DNA of 64,000 nt from G963662655 sp963666875 (GTDB lineage Bacteria; Cloacimonadota; Cloacimonadia; Cloacimonadales; JAIOQZ01). The DNA is taken from contig CAXXPU010000015.1 in NCBI GenBank assembly GCA_963666875.2, positions 62,001 through 126,000 on the forward strand, written 5' to 3'. Of the stretch, positions 45,908-54,998 are shown piece after piece. Under the pieces are notes generated by a model, which did not search any database, was not told where the DNA came from, and saw nothing but the letters and a program-made list of their open reading frames with translations. The first letter of the stretch is position 1, and the number at the start of each line of letters is the position of its first letter. The position numbers were made by a program, and so were the translations under genes.

Positions 45908-47217
45908 GGTACCGTCCCAAGTAGTGTGTCTGATTGACAAAAAAGAGCAAGAACCTCCAAGGTTAAATTGGCAAACAAAACCAAGGAGGTTCTCATGAAC
46001 TTTTCGCTCCCACAAATAGAGCAAATCGTCGACACAGCTCTCAACAAGCATGGTCTTAACCAAGTCTATCAAACGTTTTGCAATTGTCTAATGAAATTGG
46101 AGAGAAACGAGTTTTTACGCCTTGCGTCCGATATGAATAACAAAGGAAATGGTTACCGAGCAGGCTCTGCGAGCGGAGTTTGGGGTTCCTTGTCGCTACG
46201 GATTCCACGTGATCGTCTTGGGCATTTTTACCCGGTAATCCTGAGCGTATTGCGCAATCAGGAGAATGAGCTCCACGAGCTTGCTTTCAACCTTTACAGC
46301 AAGGGTTTATCGACACGAGATGTAAGTGACGTTTTCGAAAGTATTTACGGTAAGAACTACAGCAAATCCAGTATCAGTCGAATCACGCAGTCCTTCTCAG
46401 AAGAGCTTCAGCAGTGGCGTGACCGTCTTCTGCAAAGGCGATATCCTGTTTTAATCGTGGATGCTCTGTTTACCCATATCAGAAGGGCAGGAAAGGTCGA
46501 GAGTGAAGCAATCTATACCGTGATCGGTCTGCAGGAAGATATGAGTCGAGATATCCTTGCAATCGAGAATATCCCCCAGGAATCCGCTTCGGGGTGGGCG
46601 TCTCTGCTGCAAAACCTTAAGGCAAGAGGTTTGGAGACAACAGACCTCATCATCGCTGATGGTATCAATGGTCTTGAGAACAGCATTGCTCGTGTCTATC
46701 CTGAAGCTGATTTGCAGAAGTGTGTCGTCCACCTGAAACGAAATATTCTCAACCATGTTCGTCATGACCATAAGGAGGAAGTTGCGGCAGATTTACGTGA
46801 GGTGTTCAACATATCGGATCCCACCTTTTCCCGGGAGGAAGCGAGTGACAGATTCGAAACTTTCTGTGTCAAATGGGGATCGAAATACCCATATATCAAA
46901 AGGCTGAAGAATCGACACGAGATGACGTATTACTTCACCTATCTACAATATGATTACCGTATCAGAGGAATGATCTATACGACGAACTGGGTGGAACGTT
47001 TGCACAAAAGCTTCCGACGGGTATTGAAGATCAGAAACTCAATGCCGACGGAGGAGTCGGCATTGCTGCTGCTTTCGAAAGTTGCTATGGATAAGTCTGA
47101 TCGATACCGAAAGTATCCGATCTATAATTTCAAGTTTGACACGAAACTCTTTCCAAATAAATACTGAATGAGATTGTATACCTTGAAGGTTCAAGACACA
47201 CTTAAAGGGACAGTACC
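45908..47217 (+). mobile_element. IS256-family insertion sequence (complete)
   Basis: 1310 bp. Terminal inverted repeats: left GGTACCGTCCC ... AGTGTGTCT and right (reverse complement) GGTACTGTCCC ... AGTGTGTCT, 19 of 24 positions identical. It is flanked by the 8-bp direct repeat TGATTTTA (45900-45907 and 47218-47225), the target duplication size expected of IS256 elements. The intact target duplication and open transposase indicate recent insertion. Confidence 0.92.
45995..47167 (+). CDS. IS256-family (mutator-type) transposase
   Basis: 390 residues, full length. DDE residues are suggested by PVLIVDALF (first Asp), LIIADGINGL (second Asp) and TTNWVERLHKSFRRV (Glu), with the CVVHLKRN motif typical of mutator-type transposases in between. 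AAGGAGGTTCTC precedes the ATG at 45995. The frame continues upstream into the left end but that start is less likely. The Lys/Arg-rich tail is intact. Confidence 0.94.
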   Translation: MNFSLPQIEQIVDTALNKHGLNQVYQTFCNCLMKLERNEFLRLASDMNNKGNGYRAGSASGVWGSLSLRIPRDRLGHFYPVILSVLRNQENELHELAFNLYSKGLSTRDVSDVFESIYGKNYSKSSISRITQSFSEELQQWRDRLLQRRYPVLIVDALFTHIRRAGKVESEAIYTVIGLQEDMSRDILAIENIPQESASGWASLLQNLKARGLETTDLIIADGINGLENSIARVYPEADLQKCVVHLKRNILNHVRHDHKEEVAADLREVFNISDPTFSREEASDRFETFCVKWGSKYPYIKRLKNRHEMTYYFTYLQYDYRIRGMIYTTNWVERLHKSFRRVLKIRNSMPTEESALLLLSKVAMDKSDRYRKYPIYNFKFDTKLFPNKY

Positions 47218-47229
47218 TGATTTTAAATG

Positions 47230-47325
47230 AATAACCCCCCTTAATCCCCCCTTGTCAGGGGGGTGAAGAAGTAGAAAACCTTCGTCCCTCACCCCCCTGA
47301 CAAGGGGGGATTAAGGGGGGTTATT
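47230..47325. repeat. Perfect 37-bp palindrome, family f
   Basis: Arms 47230-47266 and 47289-47325 (AATAACCCCCCTTAATCCCC...) are exact reverse complements around a 22-base loop. The right arm covers the cca stop codon. Hairpins with the CCCCCCTTAATCCCCCC motif are common repeats in various bacteria. It may terminate transcription of the cca operon but has no T-run. Confidence 0.85.
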
Positions 47326-48580
47326 CCTTATCCAGATACCCTTTAACAAAGTCGATTTCGTCGTTTTTCGTAACGATCCGGCGGTTGACACGCATCACGT
47401 AGAGCAGATCGAGCAGCCTTCCGAATTCGGGTCCGAGCTCGACGCCCAGTTCGAGCAGGTCGCCGCCGTTGAGCTTCACCTTGTCGTGCCGATATGTCTC
47501 GATATAGTCGAGGATAACCTGAAATCCGTGTCTGCCGTAGAGGTACAGGAGCGTCTCCGGTTCCAGTGTGCGAAGTTGCAGCGAGATATCGCCTTCTGTG
47601 CGACCATCCCACGCTACTTCTTCGAGCAATCCCGACGCCTCCAGCTTGCGCGTTTCGCGCGCGTATATACCAGGCATCCTCAGCTTGCTGGAAATGCGAT
47701 CGCGCGATTCCTCAGGCAGATCGGTTGTCAATGCGATCAGATACGGGAGCCAGGATTTCCATTCGCGACCGTGGTATTCGTGCGTGAAGACGGGCCCATG
47801 ATCCGTGATATCATTCAGGCATTTTCCGATTGTCTCATCGATGATCAAATCGCGATCGATATGCCTGAGAACGTCGTGCTCCTGCAAGCCCGTCAGATAG
47901 CGAAAAGGCATTGACTCATCGCAGCCCTTCTGTATCTCCTGAAAGAGCCGCTCGCCGGAAACGGTGTTCAGCGCGTTTTCACGAACAGCGCAGTCGAGCA
48001 GGTGGATGGTCTCGCTTTCGACGGTGAAATCGAACCGCAGTGCGAAGCGGATGCAGCGCAGGATGCGGGTGGGATCGTCGATGAAGCTGTATTCGTGCAG
48101 GATGCGAAGCATGCCCTGCTGAAGATCGAACATCCCCTCGAAAGGATCGAACAGCCTGCCGAAGTCTTCCGCGTTGAGCGACATGGCCATGGCGTTAATG
48201 GTGAAATCGCGTCGGTGCAGGTCGTTTCGCAGGGTCGAATCGGTGACCATCGGTAGCGCGCCGGGAACCGGATAGGCCTCCGTGCGTGCGGTGGCGACGT
48301 CGATCCGGATGCGATCCGTGGTGATCATGGTAGCGGTGCCGAACTGCGGGAAGCTGTAGTACGCTCCGCCGTGTTCGTTCACGTAGCTTCGGGCGAAGTC
48401 GATGCCGATACCTTCGACGGTGATATCGATGTCGGAGAGTTTACGTCCGAGGATCAGATCGCGAACAATGCCGCCGACTGCGAATGCGCGCATGTCGAGG
48501 CTCGCCCCATGAGCGCCGATCTTCTCCAGCAGCTCCATGGTCTTTTCCGGTATCAGGTCGAGTAGGTATCCTCTATACAT
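47321..48580 (-). CDS. cca: CCA-adding (or A-adding) tRNA nucleotidyltransferase
   Basis: 419 residues, class II polymerase-beta type: the GG-x-VRD motif (VGGIVRDLILG), catalytic DID in SDIDITVEG, RRDFTINAMA, and the neck region DDPTRILRCIRFALRF that selects bases. It repairs tRNA 3' ends; because the only tRNA seen here already encodes CCA, a repair role is plausible. Last gene of the natA-natB-glmS-recO-cca cluster; its start overlaps the recO end by 8 bases. Confidence 0.92.
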   Translation of the reverse strand: MYRGYLLDLIPEKTMELLEKIGAHGASLDMRAFAVGGIVRDLILGRKLSDIDITVEGIGIDFARSYVNEHGGAYYSFPQFGTATMITTDRIRIDVATARTEAYPVPGALPMVTDSTLRNDLHRRDFTINAMAMSLNAEDFGRLFDPFEGMFDLQQGMLRILHEYSFIDDPTRILRCIRFALRFDFTVESETIHLLDCAVRENALNTVSGERLFQEIQKGCDESMPFRYLTGLQEHDVLRHIDRDLIIDETIGKCLNDITDHGPVFTHEYHGREWKSWLPYLIALTTDLPEESRDRISSKLRMPGIYARETRKLEASGLLEEVAWDGRTEGDISLQLRTLEPETLLYLYGRHGFQVILDYIETYRHDKVKLNGGDLLELGVELGPEFGRLLDLLYVMRVNRRIVTKNDEIDFVKGYLDKE

Positions 48581-49340
48581 AGATCAACTTTTCGAGTATC
48601 TCCAATGACTTCAGGTTGAATTGCCTGTGCATGTTCTCTTCAATATGTAAACGGAGTATCCGGTTCACGGTACGAAAGACATGGACCGGGATCGTCAGAT
48701 CGTCAAGGTAATTGCCGATCACGGGTAGCCTTCCCAACAACTGCGCAGTATCGACGTCAACATGAACCAGATAATCCTCCATCACTGGTTTTCTGCACGA
48801 GTCGCACACCATTCCGTGTTGTCTCGGGTAGTATGCGCTTGCCTGAATTCCTTCCCGATCACAGAGCACACATTGTTCCAGATTCAGCGGAATTCCCATA
48901 AATCGTAATACGGCAAGCATAAACCGCCAAAAAACAGCGACACTGTTCTTCGGGTGTTCCACAACGTAGTCGAGAAACCGGCAGAGGAGTTCGAAAAAAA
49001 CATCCGAGTCCGATTCGTCGATCATGATTTGCAGGATTACCTCGAACGCCGCCTGGATGCAGGTGTTGGTGACCGGATCGGCGTGGTAGTTTCTCATGAA
49101 CGAACCGGAACGGAAATACCACCACTTGGCGTCCTGCGTCTTGTAGAGGGTTATTTCGAGTCGGTTGTTCGGCTCCAGAAGTCCGACCAGCTTGCTCCCG
49201 GTACTCCGCGCACCCTTTGCGACGACCGGGATCATGCCCAGATTCGTCGTCAAGACGTCCAGCAGGATGCTTGTCTCGCGTAGCGGCATCCTGCGAAGGA
49301 CGATTCCCTCCGTGACGTACAGCCGGTTTCTGTCCTCCAT
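48573..49340 (-). CDS. recO: DNA repair protein RecO
   Basis: 255 residues: N-terminal OB fold (YVTEGIVLRRMPLRETSILLDVLT ... VVAKGARS) and the C-terminal zinc-binding cysteines CVLC and CDSC. It loads RecA onto SSB-coated gaps with RecR. Starts one base after the glmS stop; length normal. The RecO-specific pattern GARSxxSKLxGLLEP is clear. Confidence 0.93.
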   Translation of the reverse strand: MEDRNRLYVTEGIVLRRMPLRETSILLDVLTTNLGMIPVVAKGARSTGSKLVGLLEPNNRLEITLYKTQDAKWWYFRSGSFMRNYHADPVTNTCIQAAFEVILQIMIDESDSDVFFELLCRFLDYVVEHPKNSVAVFWRFMLAVLRFMGIPLNLEQCVLCDREGIQASAYYPRQHGMVCDSCRKPVMEDYLVHVDVDTAQLLGRLPVIGNYLDDLTIPVHVFRTVNRILRLHIEENMHRQFNLKSLEILEKLIYV

Positions 49341-49341
49341 C

Positions 49342-51180
49342 CTATTCCACGGTAACGCTTTTCGCCAGATTACGCGGCTGATCGACGTCCAGACCGCGTT
49401 CCCGCGCCACGTGATACGCCAGGAGCTGCATGGGAATCACGGACAGCAGCGGCTGTAAAACGGGTATGGTGGTCGGGATGCGGATCACGCCCTCGGATAT
49501 TTTCTCCATGCTGGTGTCGCCTTCGCTCACGATGGTGAAAAGACGACCGTTACGCGCCCGGACCTCCTGCAGGTTCGAGTAGATCTTGTCGTAGAGGAAG
49601 TCGTTCATGGCGATGGCGATGACGGGCATGTTGTCGTCGATGAGCGCGATTGGACCGTGTTTCATCTCGGCGGCGGGATAGCCCTCAGCATGGATGTAGG
49701 ATATCTCCTTCAGCTTCAGCGCGCCCTCGAGCGCTACCGGATAGTGGACGCCGCGTCCAAGGTAGAGCGCGTTGGTGGTGTCTTTTATCGAGTGTGCGAT
49801 CTTCCTGATTTGGTCGTCCATGTCCAGGATGCGCTGGATTTTATCGGGAATTTTCTTCAGTTCGTTGATAATCTCGGAGCCGTCACCGGGCGAGAGGTGG
49901 TGCATCCGTCCCAGCAGCAGCCCGAGTAGCGTCAGGACGGTCACCTGTGATGTAAAGGCTTTCGTCGAAGCCACGCCGATTTCGGTGCCGGCGTGGATAT
50001 AGACGCCGCCGTCCGATTCACGTGCGATGGTGCTGCCGACGGTGTTGGTAATTCCCAGCACACGGGCACCGCGAGCCTTCGCCTCCCGCATGGCCGCGAG
50101 GGTGTCCGCGGTTTCGCCCGACTGGCTGATCACGAAGACCAGTGTCCGCTCCGGAATGATGGGATTGCGATAGCGGTATTCGCCGGCGTACTCGACCCAG
50201 CAGGGGATTCGCGCGAGGTCTTCGATGACATAGCTGCCGATCAGTCCCGCATGCCAGGATGTTCCGCAGGCGATCAGGTGCAATTGCCGTATGTTCTTCA
50301 GCTCCTCCGGTCGCATGGCGAGTCCGCCTAGTCGCGCGGTGGAGAGACTCTCGACCATCCGTCCGCGGAACGCGTTGGCGACCGATGTCGGCTGCTCGTG
50401 GATTTCCTTGAGCATGAAATGCTCGTACTCGCCCTTTTCGATGGAGGAGAGGTCCCACTCGACTTCCGAAATCTCGGCGGTGACCGGCTCGAGGTCCATC
50501 GTCGTGATCTCGAAACGATCTCGGTTTACCGTCACGATCTCGTTGTCCTGCAAGTAAATCACCTTCTTCGTGTGGATGATGATCGCGCCCACGTCCGACG
50601 ACACGAAAAACTCGTCGTCGCCGATACCGAGTATCAGCGGGCTGCCCTTGCGCGCGGCGATGATCTTGTCCGGATAATCGCGATGGATCACCGCAATGCC
50701 GTAGGTTCCCTCCACAAGCTTCAGCGTACGTCGCACCGCTTCGGTGAGGTCGGCTTTCTGCTTGCAGAAATGGGCGATCAGGTGCGCGAGGACTTCCGTG
50801 TCCGTCTCGGAGACGAATTCGTAGCCCTTCTTGATCAGGAAGGTGCGCAGGTTCTTGTAGTTCTCGATGATGCCGTTGTGCACCACCGCGAGTTTCTTTT
50901 CCATGTCCCAGTGCGGGTGGGCGTTGACCTCGTTCGGCTCGCCGTGCGTTGCCCAGCGGGTGTGGGCGATACCGATGCTGCCGATGGTCTGATTGGGCGC
51001 CGGCAGCGATCGCTCCAGTTCGATGATCTTGCCCTTTTTCTTGTATATCTTCAGCTCGCTGTCCGGCGTGATGATCGCGGCGCCCGAGCTGTCGTAGCCT
51101 CTGTATTCGAGCCGCTTGATCCCCTCGATGATGATAGGCATCGCGGTTCTGTTACCGATGTATCCAACAATACCGCACAT
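49342..51180 (-). CDS. glmS: Glutamine-fructose-6-phosphate aminotransferase
   Basis: 612 residues. The N-terminal glutaminase uses Cys2 (MCGIVGYIG) and has the HTRWATHG motif; the C-terminal part has two SIS domains (CGTSWHAG, SQSGETADT, ESSAKT-like EIGVASTKAF, EISYIHAEGY) and ends in KSVTVE. It makes glucosamine-6-phosphate for peptidoglycan and lipid A. No glmS ribozyme is visible upstream, where the ABC permease gene ends 2 bases before. Confidence 0.96.
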   Translation of the reverse strand: MCGIVGYIGNRTAMPIIIEGIKRLEYRGYDSSGAAIITPDSELKIYKKKGKIIELERSLPAPNQTIGSIGIAHTRWATHGEPNEVNAHPHWDMEKKLAVVHNGIIENYKNLRTFLIKKGYEFVSETDTEVLAHLIAHFCKQKADLTEAVRRTLKLVEGTYGIAVIHRDYPDKIIAARKGSPLILGIGDDEFFVSSDVGAIIIHTKKVIYLQDNEIVTVNRDRFEITTMDLEPVTAEISEVEWDLSSIEKGEYEHFMLKEIHEQPTSVANAFRGRMVESLSTARLGGLAMRPEELKNIRQLHLIACGTSWHAGLIGSYVIEDLARIPCWVEYAGEYRYRNPIIPERTLVFVISQSGETADTLAAMREAKARGARVLGITNTVGSTIARESDGGVYIHAGTEIGVASTKAFTSQVTVLTLLGLLLGRMHHLSPGDGSEIINELKKIPDKIQRILDMDDQIRKIAHSIKDTTNALYLGRGVHYPVALEGALKLKEISYIHAEGYPAAEMKHGPIALIDDNMPVIAIAMNDFLYDKIYSNLQEVRARNGRLFTIVSEGDTSMEKISEGVIRIPTTIPVLQPLLSVIPMQLLAYHVARERGLDVDQPRNLAKSVTVE

Positions 51181-51182
51181 CG

Positions 51183-53261
51183 CTATTCTCCTTTGTCAAT
51201 TTGTTTGAATGCTGGCGAAACACCGGGATTGATCCGCATGAAGCCGTACAGCACTCCGGCAAAGATCGCCGTCATTATCAACAGCGCCAGCCAGGATATC
51301 CTCTCGTTTTGGAAGATAAAATTGAAACCGGGCAGCGCCTTGCCATATTGAAGCAGCATGACCACGATGAAATTGTTCATGAAGTGCGCGAACATGGCAA
51401 TATAAAAACTTCCCGTGCGGATCATCAGGAACGCGATCCACATACCCAACAGCGACGCGGGTAGCAGCCGGAACGGGTCGAGATGCATGATCCCGAACAT
51501 CACCGACGATATAACAATTGCCGCAGGAATCCCGAACTTGCGGAACACCCGGAACATATAACCGCGATAGACGAATTCCTCGCAGATACCGGGCAGTACC
51601 GCCACGACAAGGATCTTTGTCCAGACCGAGGCGTCGTTCATGCTCATCATCTCCGAGAAGCGCGAAATGTATTGTTCCGGGATGGGGTAGAGCAGGTTGA
51701 TCAGCTCGATGATCTTGCTGGCGAAGAGATACGCGGGCAGCGACATCAGCAGTACCAGCAGGAAGTTGAGCGGATTCGTTCCCTTGATCCGGAACGTCTC
51801 CTTGATGTCCACTTTACCGATGCGCAGGATGAGGTAGGTTGGAAGAAGGAAGAGCAGCAGCAGCGTTTTGGCGAGTCCCAGGGCGGGGTCCTTCGCCTGC
51901 CAAATGCTGCCGAGATAGAAAAGCGCCACGAGTTGCGCACCGAAAATCAACAGCGCCAGTCCGGGCTGAAAGACGTTCTTCCGGTCTTTGCCCCAGAATT
52001 TCAGGGTCTTCTCCTCTTCGACGCGGAAGAGGATGCCTTCGCGGTTGAACAGCTTGACCGTGAGCACGATCATCAGGATATCCAGCACCAGTGTCGAGCC
52101 GATGGTCACCAGGAAGTTGATCATGCTGAACTGGTCGAGCATGATCTCCTTGAACAGGAGCGCGATATTGATGATGGGGATCATGGAGAAACCGACGTTA
52201 AGCTCCACGCCGGGCAGCATACTCACGAACGACATCAGGATGGTGATCATGATGACGGGGGAGAGGTAGGTGTTTGCCTCGCGCATGTTTCTGGAATAGG
52301 TACTGATCGAAACCAGAATGCCCGATATCAGCGTGATCAGCGGGATCATCGCCAGAAAGACCAGCGAGAAGCTCGATATGGGCAGCTGCATGTCGGCGAG
52401 GTCGAGTCCCGCCTGCGTCATCAGGTGCTTGATCGAGAGGTACATGCTGAAGAGGTTCATGATGACCGAGACGAATTGGAAGGTCATGACGGTGAGGTAC
52501 TTACCGATCACGATTTCGGAACGGCTCGCGGCGCTGACTAGAAGCGTTTCCAGCGTGCCGCGCTCCTTCTCGCCGGCGATGAGGTCGGTGGCGATCACCG
52601 CGCCGCTACTGACGGTCAGGATGATGAGCAGATAGGGCAGCAGCCTTCCGACCACCAGACCCAGCATCCGCTGCGAGGAGGCGATGTTGTCCGACTGCAC
52701 CGATACAGCCTCCAGAATCTCCGGAGAAACCTCGATCGCGTCCAGTCGTTTGCCGATGAGCTGCCGCTCGGCACCGGTAAGCATATCTGTGATCTTCTCG
52801 TACGCTCTCGAACTGCGGTCGTCCGCCTTGTCGTAGATGAGTCGCACCGTGTAAATCGGATATCTACGTTCGTTGCCCAGCGAATCGGTCTCCTGCTTCT
52901 TCACGATCATGACAGTCTGGAAGAAGCGATCGTTCAGCCGGGCGCGGAAATCGGCTTCGGTCAGCAGACTTGGCGTGTCTTCTGTAAACTGCCCCTTCGG
53001 GTAGATGTCGAGAAGGCTGTCTGCCGCGAATACGGACGAAATGTGCTGCGAAAGGCTGTCTTTCACCGTGTCGTGGATGTAGATACGGACCATTTCCTCG
53101 CCGAGTTTCTTCTCCTGCCGCATCATCATCGACGAAAACACGATCATGATGATGGGGTAGAATACGATGGGCAGCAGGATCGAAGTAATGATCGTTCGTC
53201 GGTCGCGAAGCAGGTCGCGTATCTCTTTGCCGTATATGGTGAAAATCTTATTCGCGCTCAT
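51183..53261 (-). CDS. ABC-2 permease fused to a CPBP intramembrane protease
   Basis: 692 residues. The N-terminal part (about 1-420) is a NatB-like ABC-2 permease: one early transmembrane helix, a large outside domain (about 45-210), then a bundle of helices (GAVIATDLIAGEKERGTLETLLV is the classical ABC-2 signature). After a loop there is a second helical part with a CAAX/CPBP protease signature: EEFVYRG (glutamates near 560), FGIMHLDPFR and HFMNN. Function as export plus a linked protease role is inferred. Works with the ATPase encoded just upstream, with a 14-base overlap. Confidence 0.88.
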   Translation of the reverse strand: MSANKIFTIYGKEIRDLLRDRRTIITSILLPIVFYPIIMIVFSSMMMRQEKKLGEEMVRIYIHDTVKDSLSQHISSVFAADSLLDIYPKGQFTEDTPSLLTEADFRARLNDRFFQTVMIVKKQETDSLGNERRYPIYTVRLIYDKADDRSSRAYEKITDMLTGAERQLIGKRLDAIEVSPEILEAVSVQSDNIASSQRMLGLVVGRLLPYLLIILTVSSGAVIATDLIAGEKERGTLETLLVSAASRSEIVIGKYLTVMTFQFVSVIMNLFSMYLSIKHLMTQAGLDLADMQLPISSFSLVFLAMIPLITLISGILVSISTYSRNMREANTYLSPVIMITILMSFVSMLPGVELNVGFSMIPIINIALLFKEIMLDQFSMINFLVTIGSTLVLDILMIVLTVKLFNREGILFRVEEEKTLKFWGKDRKNVFQPGLALLIFGAQLVALFYLGSIWQAKDPALGLAKTLLLLFLLPTYLILRIGKVDIKETFRIKGTNPLNFLLVLLMSLPAYLFASKIIELINLLYPIPEQYISRFSEMMSMNDASVWTKILVVAVLPGICEEFVYRGYMFRVFRKFGIPAAIVISSVMFGIMHLDPFRLLPASLLGMWIAFLMIRTGSFYIAMFAHFMNNFIVVMLLQYGKALPGFNFIFQNERISWLALLIMTAIFAGVLYGFMRINPGVSPAFKQIDKGE

Positions 53262-54006
53262 CTTCGCCCCCCTTGCTTTGTTCGACGTAGTGGATGAAGA
53301 TGTCGTCGAGGTCCTGTTGCCCCGTCTCCTCCTTGAGCTTGTCCCAGGTTCCTTCCGCCAGCAGCTTTCCCTTGTGGATCATCACGATGCGGTCGGCGAT
53401 GCGTTCGGCTTCCCGCATGATATGGGTCGAGAAGAGCACGCACTTGCCGTCGTCGCGGCACTTGCGGATAAAGGAGACGATGTTCGACGCGGTTAGGATA
53501 TCCAGGCCGGAGGTGGGTTCGTCGAAGATCATCACAGGTGGATCGTGGATGATGGATCGCGCGATGGAGACCTTCTGCTTCATACCGGTGGAGAGGAAGT
53601 CGATGCGGCGATCGAGGAACTCCCGCATGTCCAAAAAATCCGCCATCCTGTCGATGCGCTCGTCGATCACACTGGGTGAGACGTCGTAGAGCTTGCCGAA
53701 GTAGGCGATCATCTCTCTCGCGGTCAGACGAGCGTAGAGTCCGGTGTCGCCGGAAAGGAAGCCGAGGTTTCTGCGGACGTCCCGCGGGTGGGTTCCGGTG
53801 TCGTAGCCCTCGATGCTGGCGGAGCCGGATGTCGGTGTCAGGATGGTGGAGAGCATCCGCATGGTGGTGGTCTTGCCGGCGCCGTTCACGCCCACCAGCG
53901 TGACGATTTCGCCCTTATCGACGTGGAAGCTCAGATCGTTGACCGCGTTGAAGGTCTCGCCTTTCTGCTTCCGGAATTCCTTGGTCAGATTCGTTATCTG
54001 GATCAT
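53248..54006 (-). CDS. ABC transporter ATPase (NatA-like)
   Basis: 252 residues with all motifs: Walker A GVNGAGKTTTMR, signature LSTGMKQKVSIAR, Walker B VMIFDEPTSGLD, and switch His in FSTHIM. Pairs with the permease-protease fusion encoded directly downstream; related to sodium- or drug-exporting NatAB systems, but the cargo cannot be told. First gene of the five-gene cluster down to cca. Start at 54006 after AAAGGAATATAA. Confidence 0.93.
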   Translation of the reverse strand: MIQITNLTKEFRKQKGETFNAVNDLSFHVDKGEIVTLVGVNGAGKTTTMRMLSTILTPTSGSASIEGYDTGTHPRDVRRNLGFLSGDTGLYARLTAREMIAYFGKLYDVSPSVIDERIDRMADFLDMREFLDRRIDFLSTGMKQKVSIARSIIHDPPVMIFDEPTSGLDILTASNIVSFIRKCRDDGKCVLFSTHIMREAERIADRIVMIHKGKLLAEGTWDKLKEETGQQDLDDIFIHYVEQSKGGEDERE

Positions 54007-54027
54007 TTATATTCCTTTTTTTTGACT

Positions 54028-54181
54028 CGCCCGGAGGTCGAGTGCTACTGGGTACACAGACGTCCATGTCTGTATCTCTTCCGAAGAGGTTCGCCCGGAG
54101 GTCGAGTGCTACAGTAAAGAGAGCAGCCGATCCTTCGACGAAGTTTATCCTGAGCTTGTCGAAGGGCTCAGGATGACACGA
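54028..54181. repeat. Composite of repeat modules c-e-c-a
   Basis: ACTCGCCCGGAGGTCGAGTG (family c, inverted) occurs at 54026 and again at 54089. Between them lies the family e stem GGTACACAGACGTCCATGTC, and after them an enlarged family a element with ATCCTGAGC/GCTCAGGAT arms. The family a outer arms GAGC..GCCG / CGGCGCTC are again unrelated to those of the other family a copies. Confidence 0.65.
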
Positions 54182-54262
54182 GCGGCGCTCCCAATATGTA
54201 TCCCAATTCGCCAAACATTGAGGAACTCATTCGCAATTTCCGCGAACATTTCATTTTTTTTG

Positions 54263-54363
54263 TTGACGCGAATCTATACTTCTGTGAAATATACAGTTGC
54301 GAGTGACATGAATTCCTTTTGGAATTCTGCGGGTCCCTATCGACGGATGGGGATCCGTTTTTT
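54263..54363 (+). ncRNA. Candidate small RNA or leader transcript
   Basis: Plus strand: TTGACG (54263) and TATACA (54290) are promoter-like but the 21-base spacing is long. Downstream are the hairpin GAATTCC-TTTT-GGAATTC and a terminator-like ACGGAT-GGGG-ATCCGT followed by TTTTTT. No gene on that strand follows until far downstream. An open 23-codon frame (MNSFWNSAGPYRRMGIRFF...) overlaps the hairpins. Speculative. Confidence 0.3.
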
Positions 54364-54383
54364 CGTTTCTAATCTGTGAAGGA

Positions 54384-54986
54384 TCATTCGTTCGAATCGC
54401 CGTCCCCTTCTTCATCAACGATATAGAAGCCCTCGACGTTCCATTTAATGCCCAGCGGGAAGTAAATTCGCTCGGAGACGATCATCGCGAGGCTGAATCC
54501 GAGGTAGAGGAACAGCCCGAATTCGAGGTAGCCGATCAGAAGCTTCGTTGTCGGTGTCTCGCCGTTGATTGTGCTGCCGATCAGGACCATCAGCGAATAG
54601 GCGACGGCGCCCATCACCGCAAAGGGGATATTCTTGAGTCGCAGTCCGTTCGGGCGCATCCAGAAAAGCTCCAGGATCAGCCCGGTCAATACAAGCAACC
54701 CGATATAGATGAGATAGAGCTGCACGGCGTTGCCCTGAACCCGCATCATCAACCATGCCACCACCGCGCCCACGAGTACCGAGACAACGACGATGACCAT
54801 GCGCGAATAAAACCGCGCGACTGTATAGACGATCGCGAGCGCGATGCCCATCACCAGCAGTTCGAATCCCCTTGCGGTTCCGCCGAAAACGTTCATGTGG
54901 ATGATAAGTCCCGCGATGTAGCATACGATCACGGAAATTGCGCTGGTGATCAGTAAAACGAACAGTCGAAACGGCGTTGCTTTCAT
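54384..54986 (-). CDS. Polytopic membrane protein of unknown function
   Basis: 200 residues with about six transmembrane helices (for example LFVLLITSAISVIVCYIAGLI and MVIVVVSVLVGAVVAW) and a short acidic C-terminal tail (DEEGDGDSNE). Start after CCGGAGGCACCG. It is last in a cluster with the barrel protein and the SDR epimerase; 12 bases separate it from the former. No family recognised; the tail is probably cytoplasmic. Confidence 0.75.
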   Translation of the reverse strand: MKATPFRLFVLLITSAISVIVCYIAGLIIHMNVFGGTARGFELLVMGIALAIVYTVARFYSRMVIVVVSVLVGAVVAWLMMRVQGNAVQLYLIYIGLLVLTGLILELFWMRPNGLRLKNIPFAVMGAVAYSLMVLIGSTINGETPTTKLLIGYLEFGLFLYLGFSLAMIVSERIYFPLGIKWNVEGFYIVDEEGDGDSNE

Positions 54987-54998
54987 CGGTGCCTCCGG

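Larger units (their letters stand above)
54007..54383. other. Intergenic region with repeats and a possible small transcript
   Basis: 377 bases without a protein gene of conviction. Repeat modules occupy 54028-54181, and a promoter-hairpin-terminator-like arrangement on the plus strand occupies 54263-54363. Confidence 0.6.

Noticed and set aside
51181..51300. Possible glmS ribozyme upstream of glmS
   Set aside because: The permease gene ends two bases before glmS, so there is no leader to hold a ribozyme.
54028..54181. Possible CRISPR array, because short repeats recur
   Set aside because: Repeat spacing is irregular, the modules are of different sequence, there are no unique spacers of even length and no cas genes in the window.
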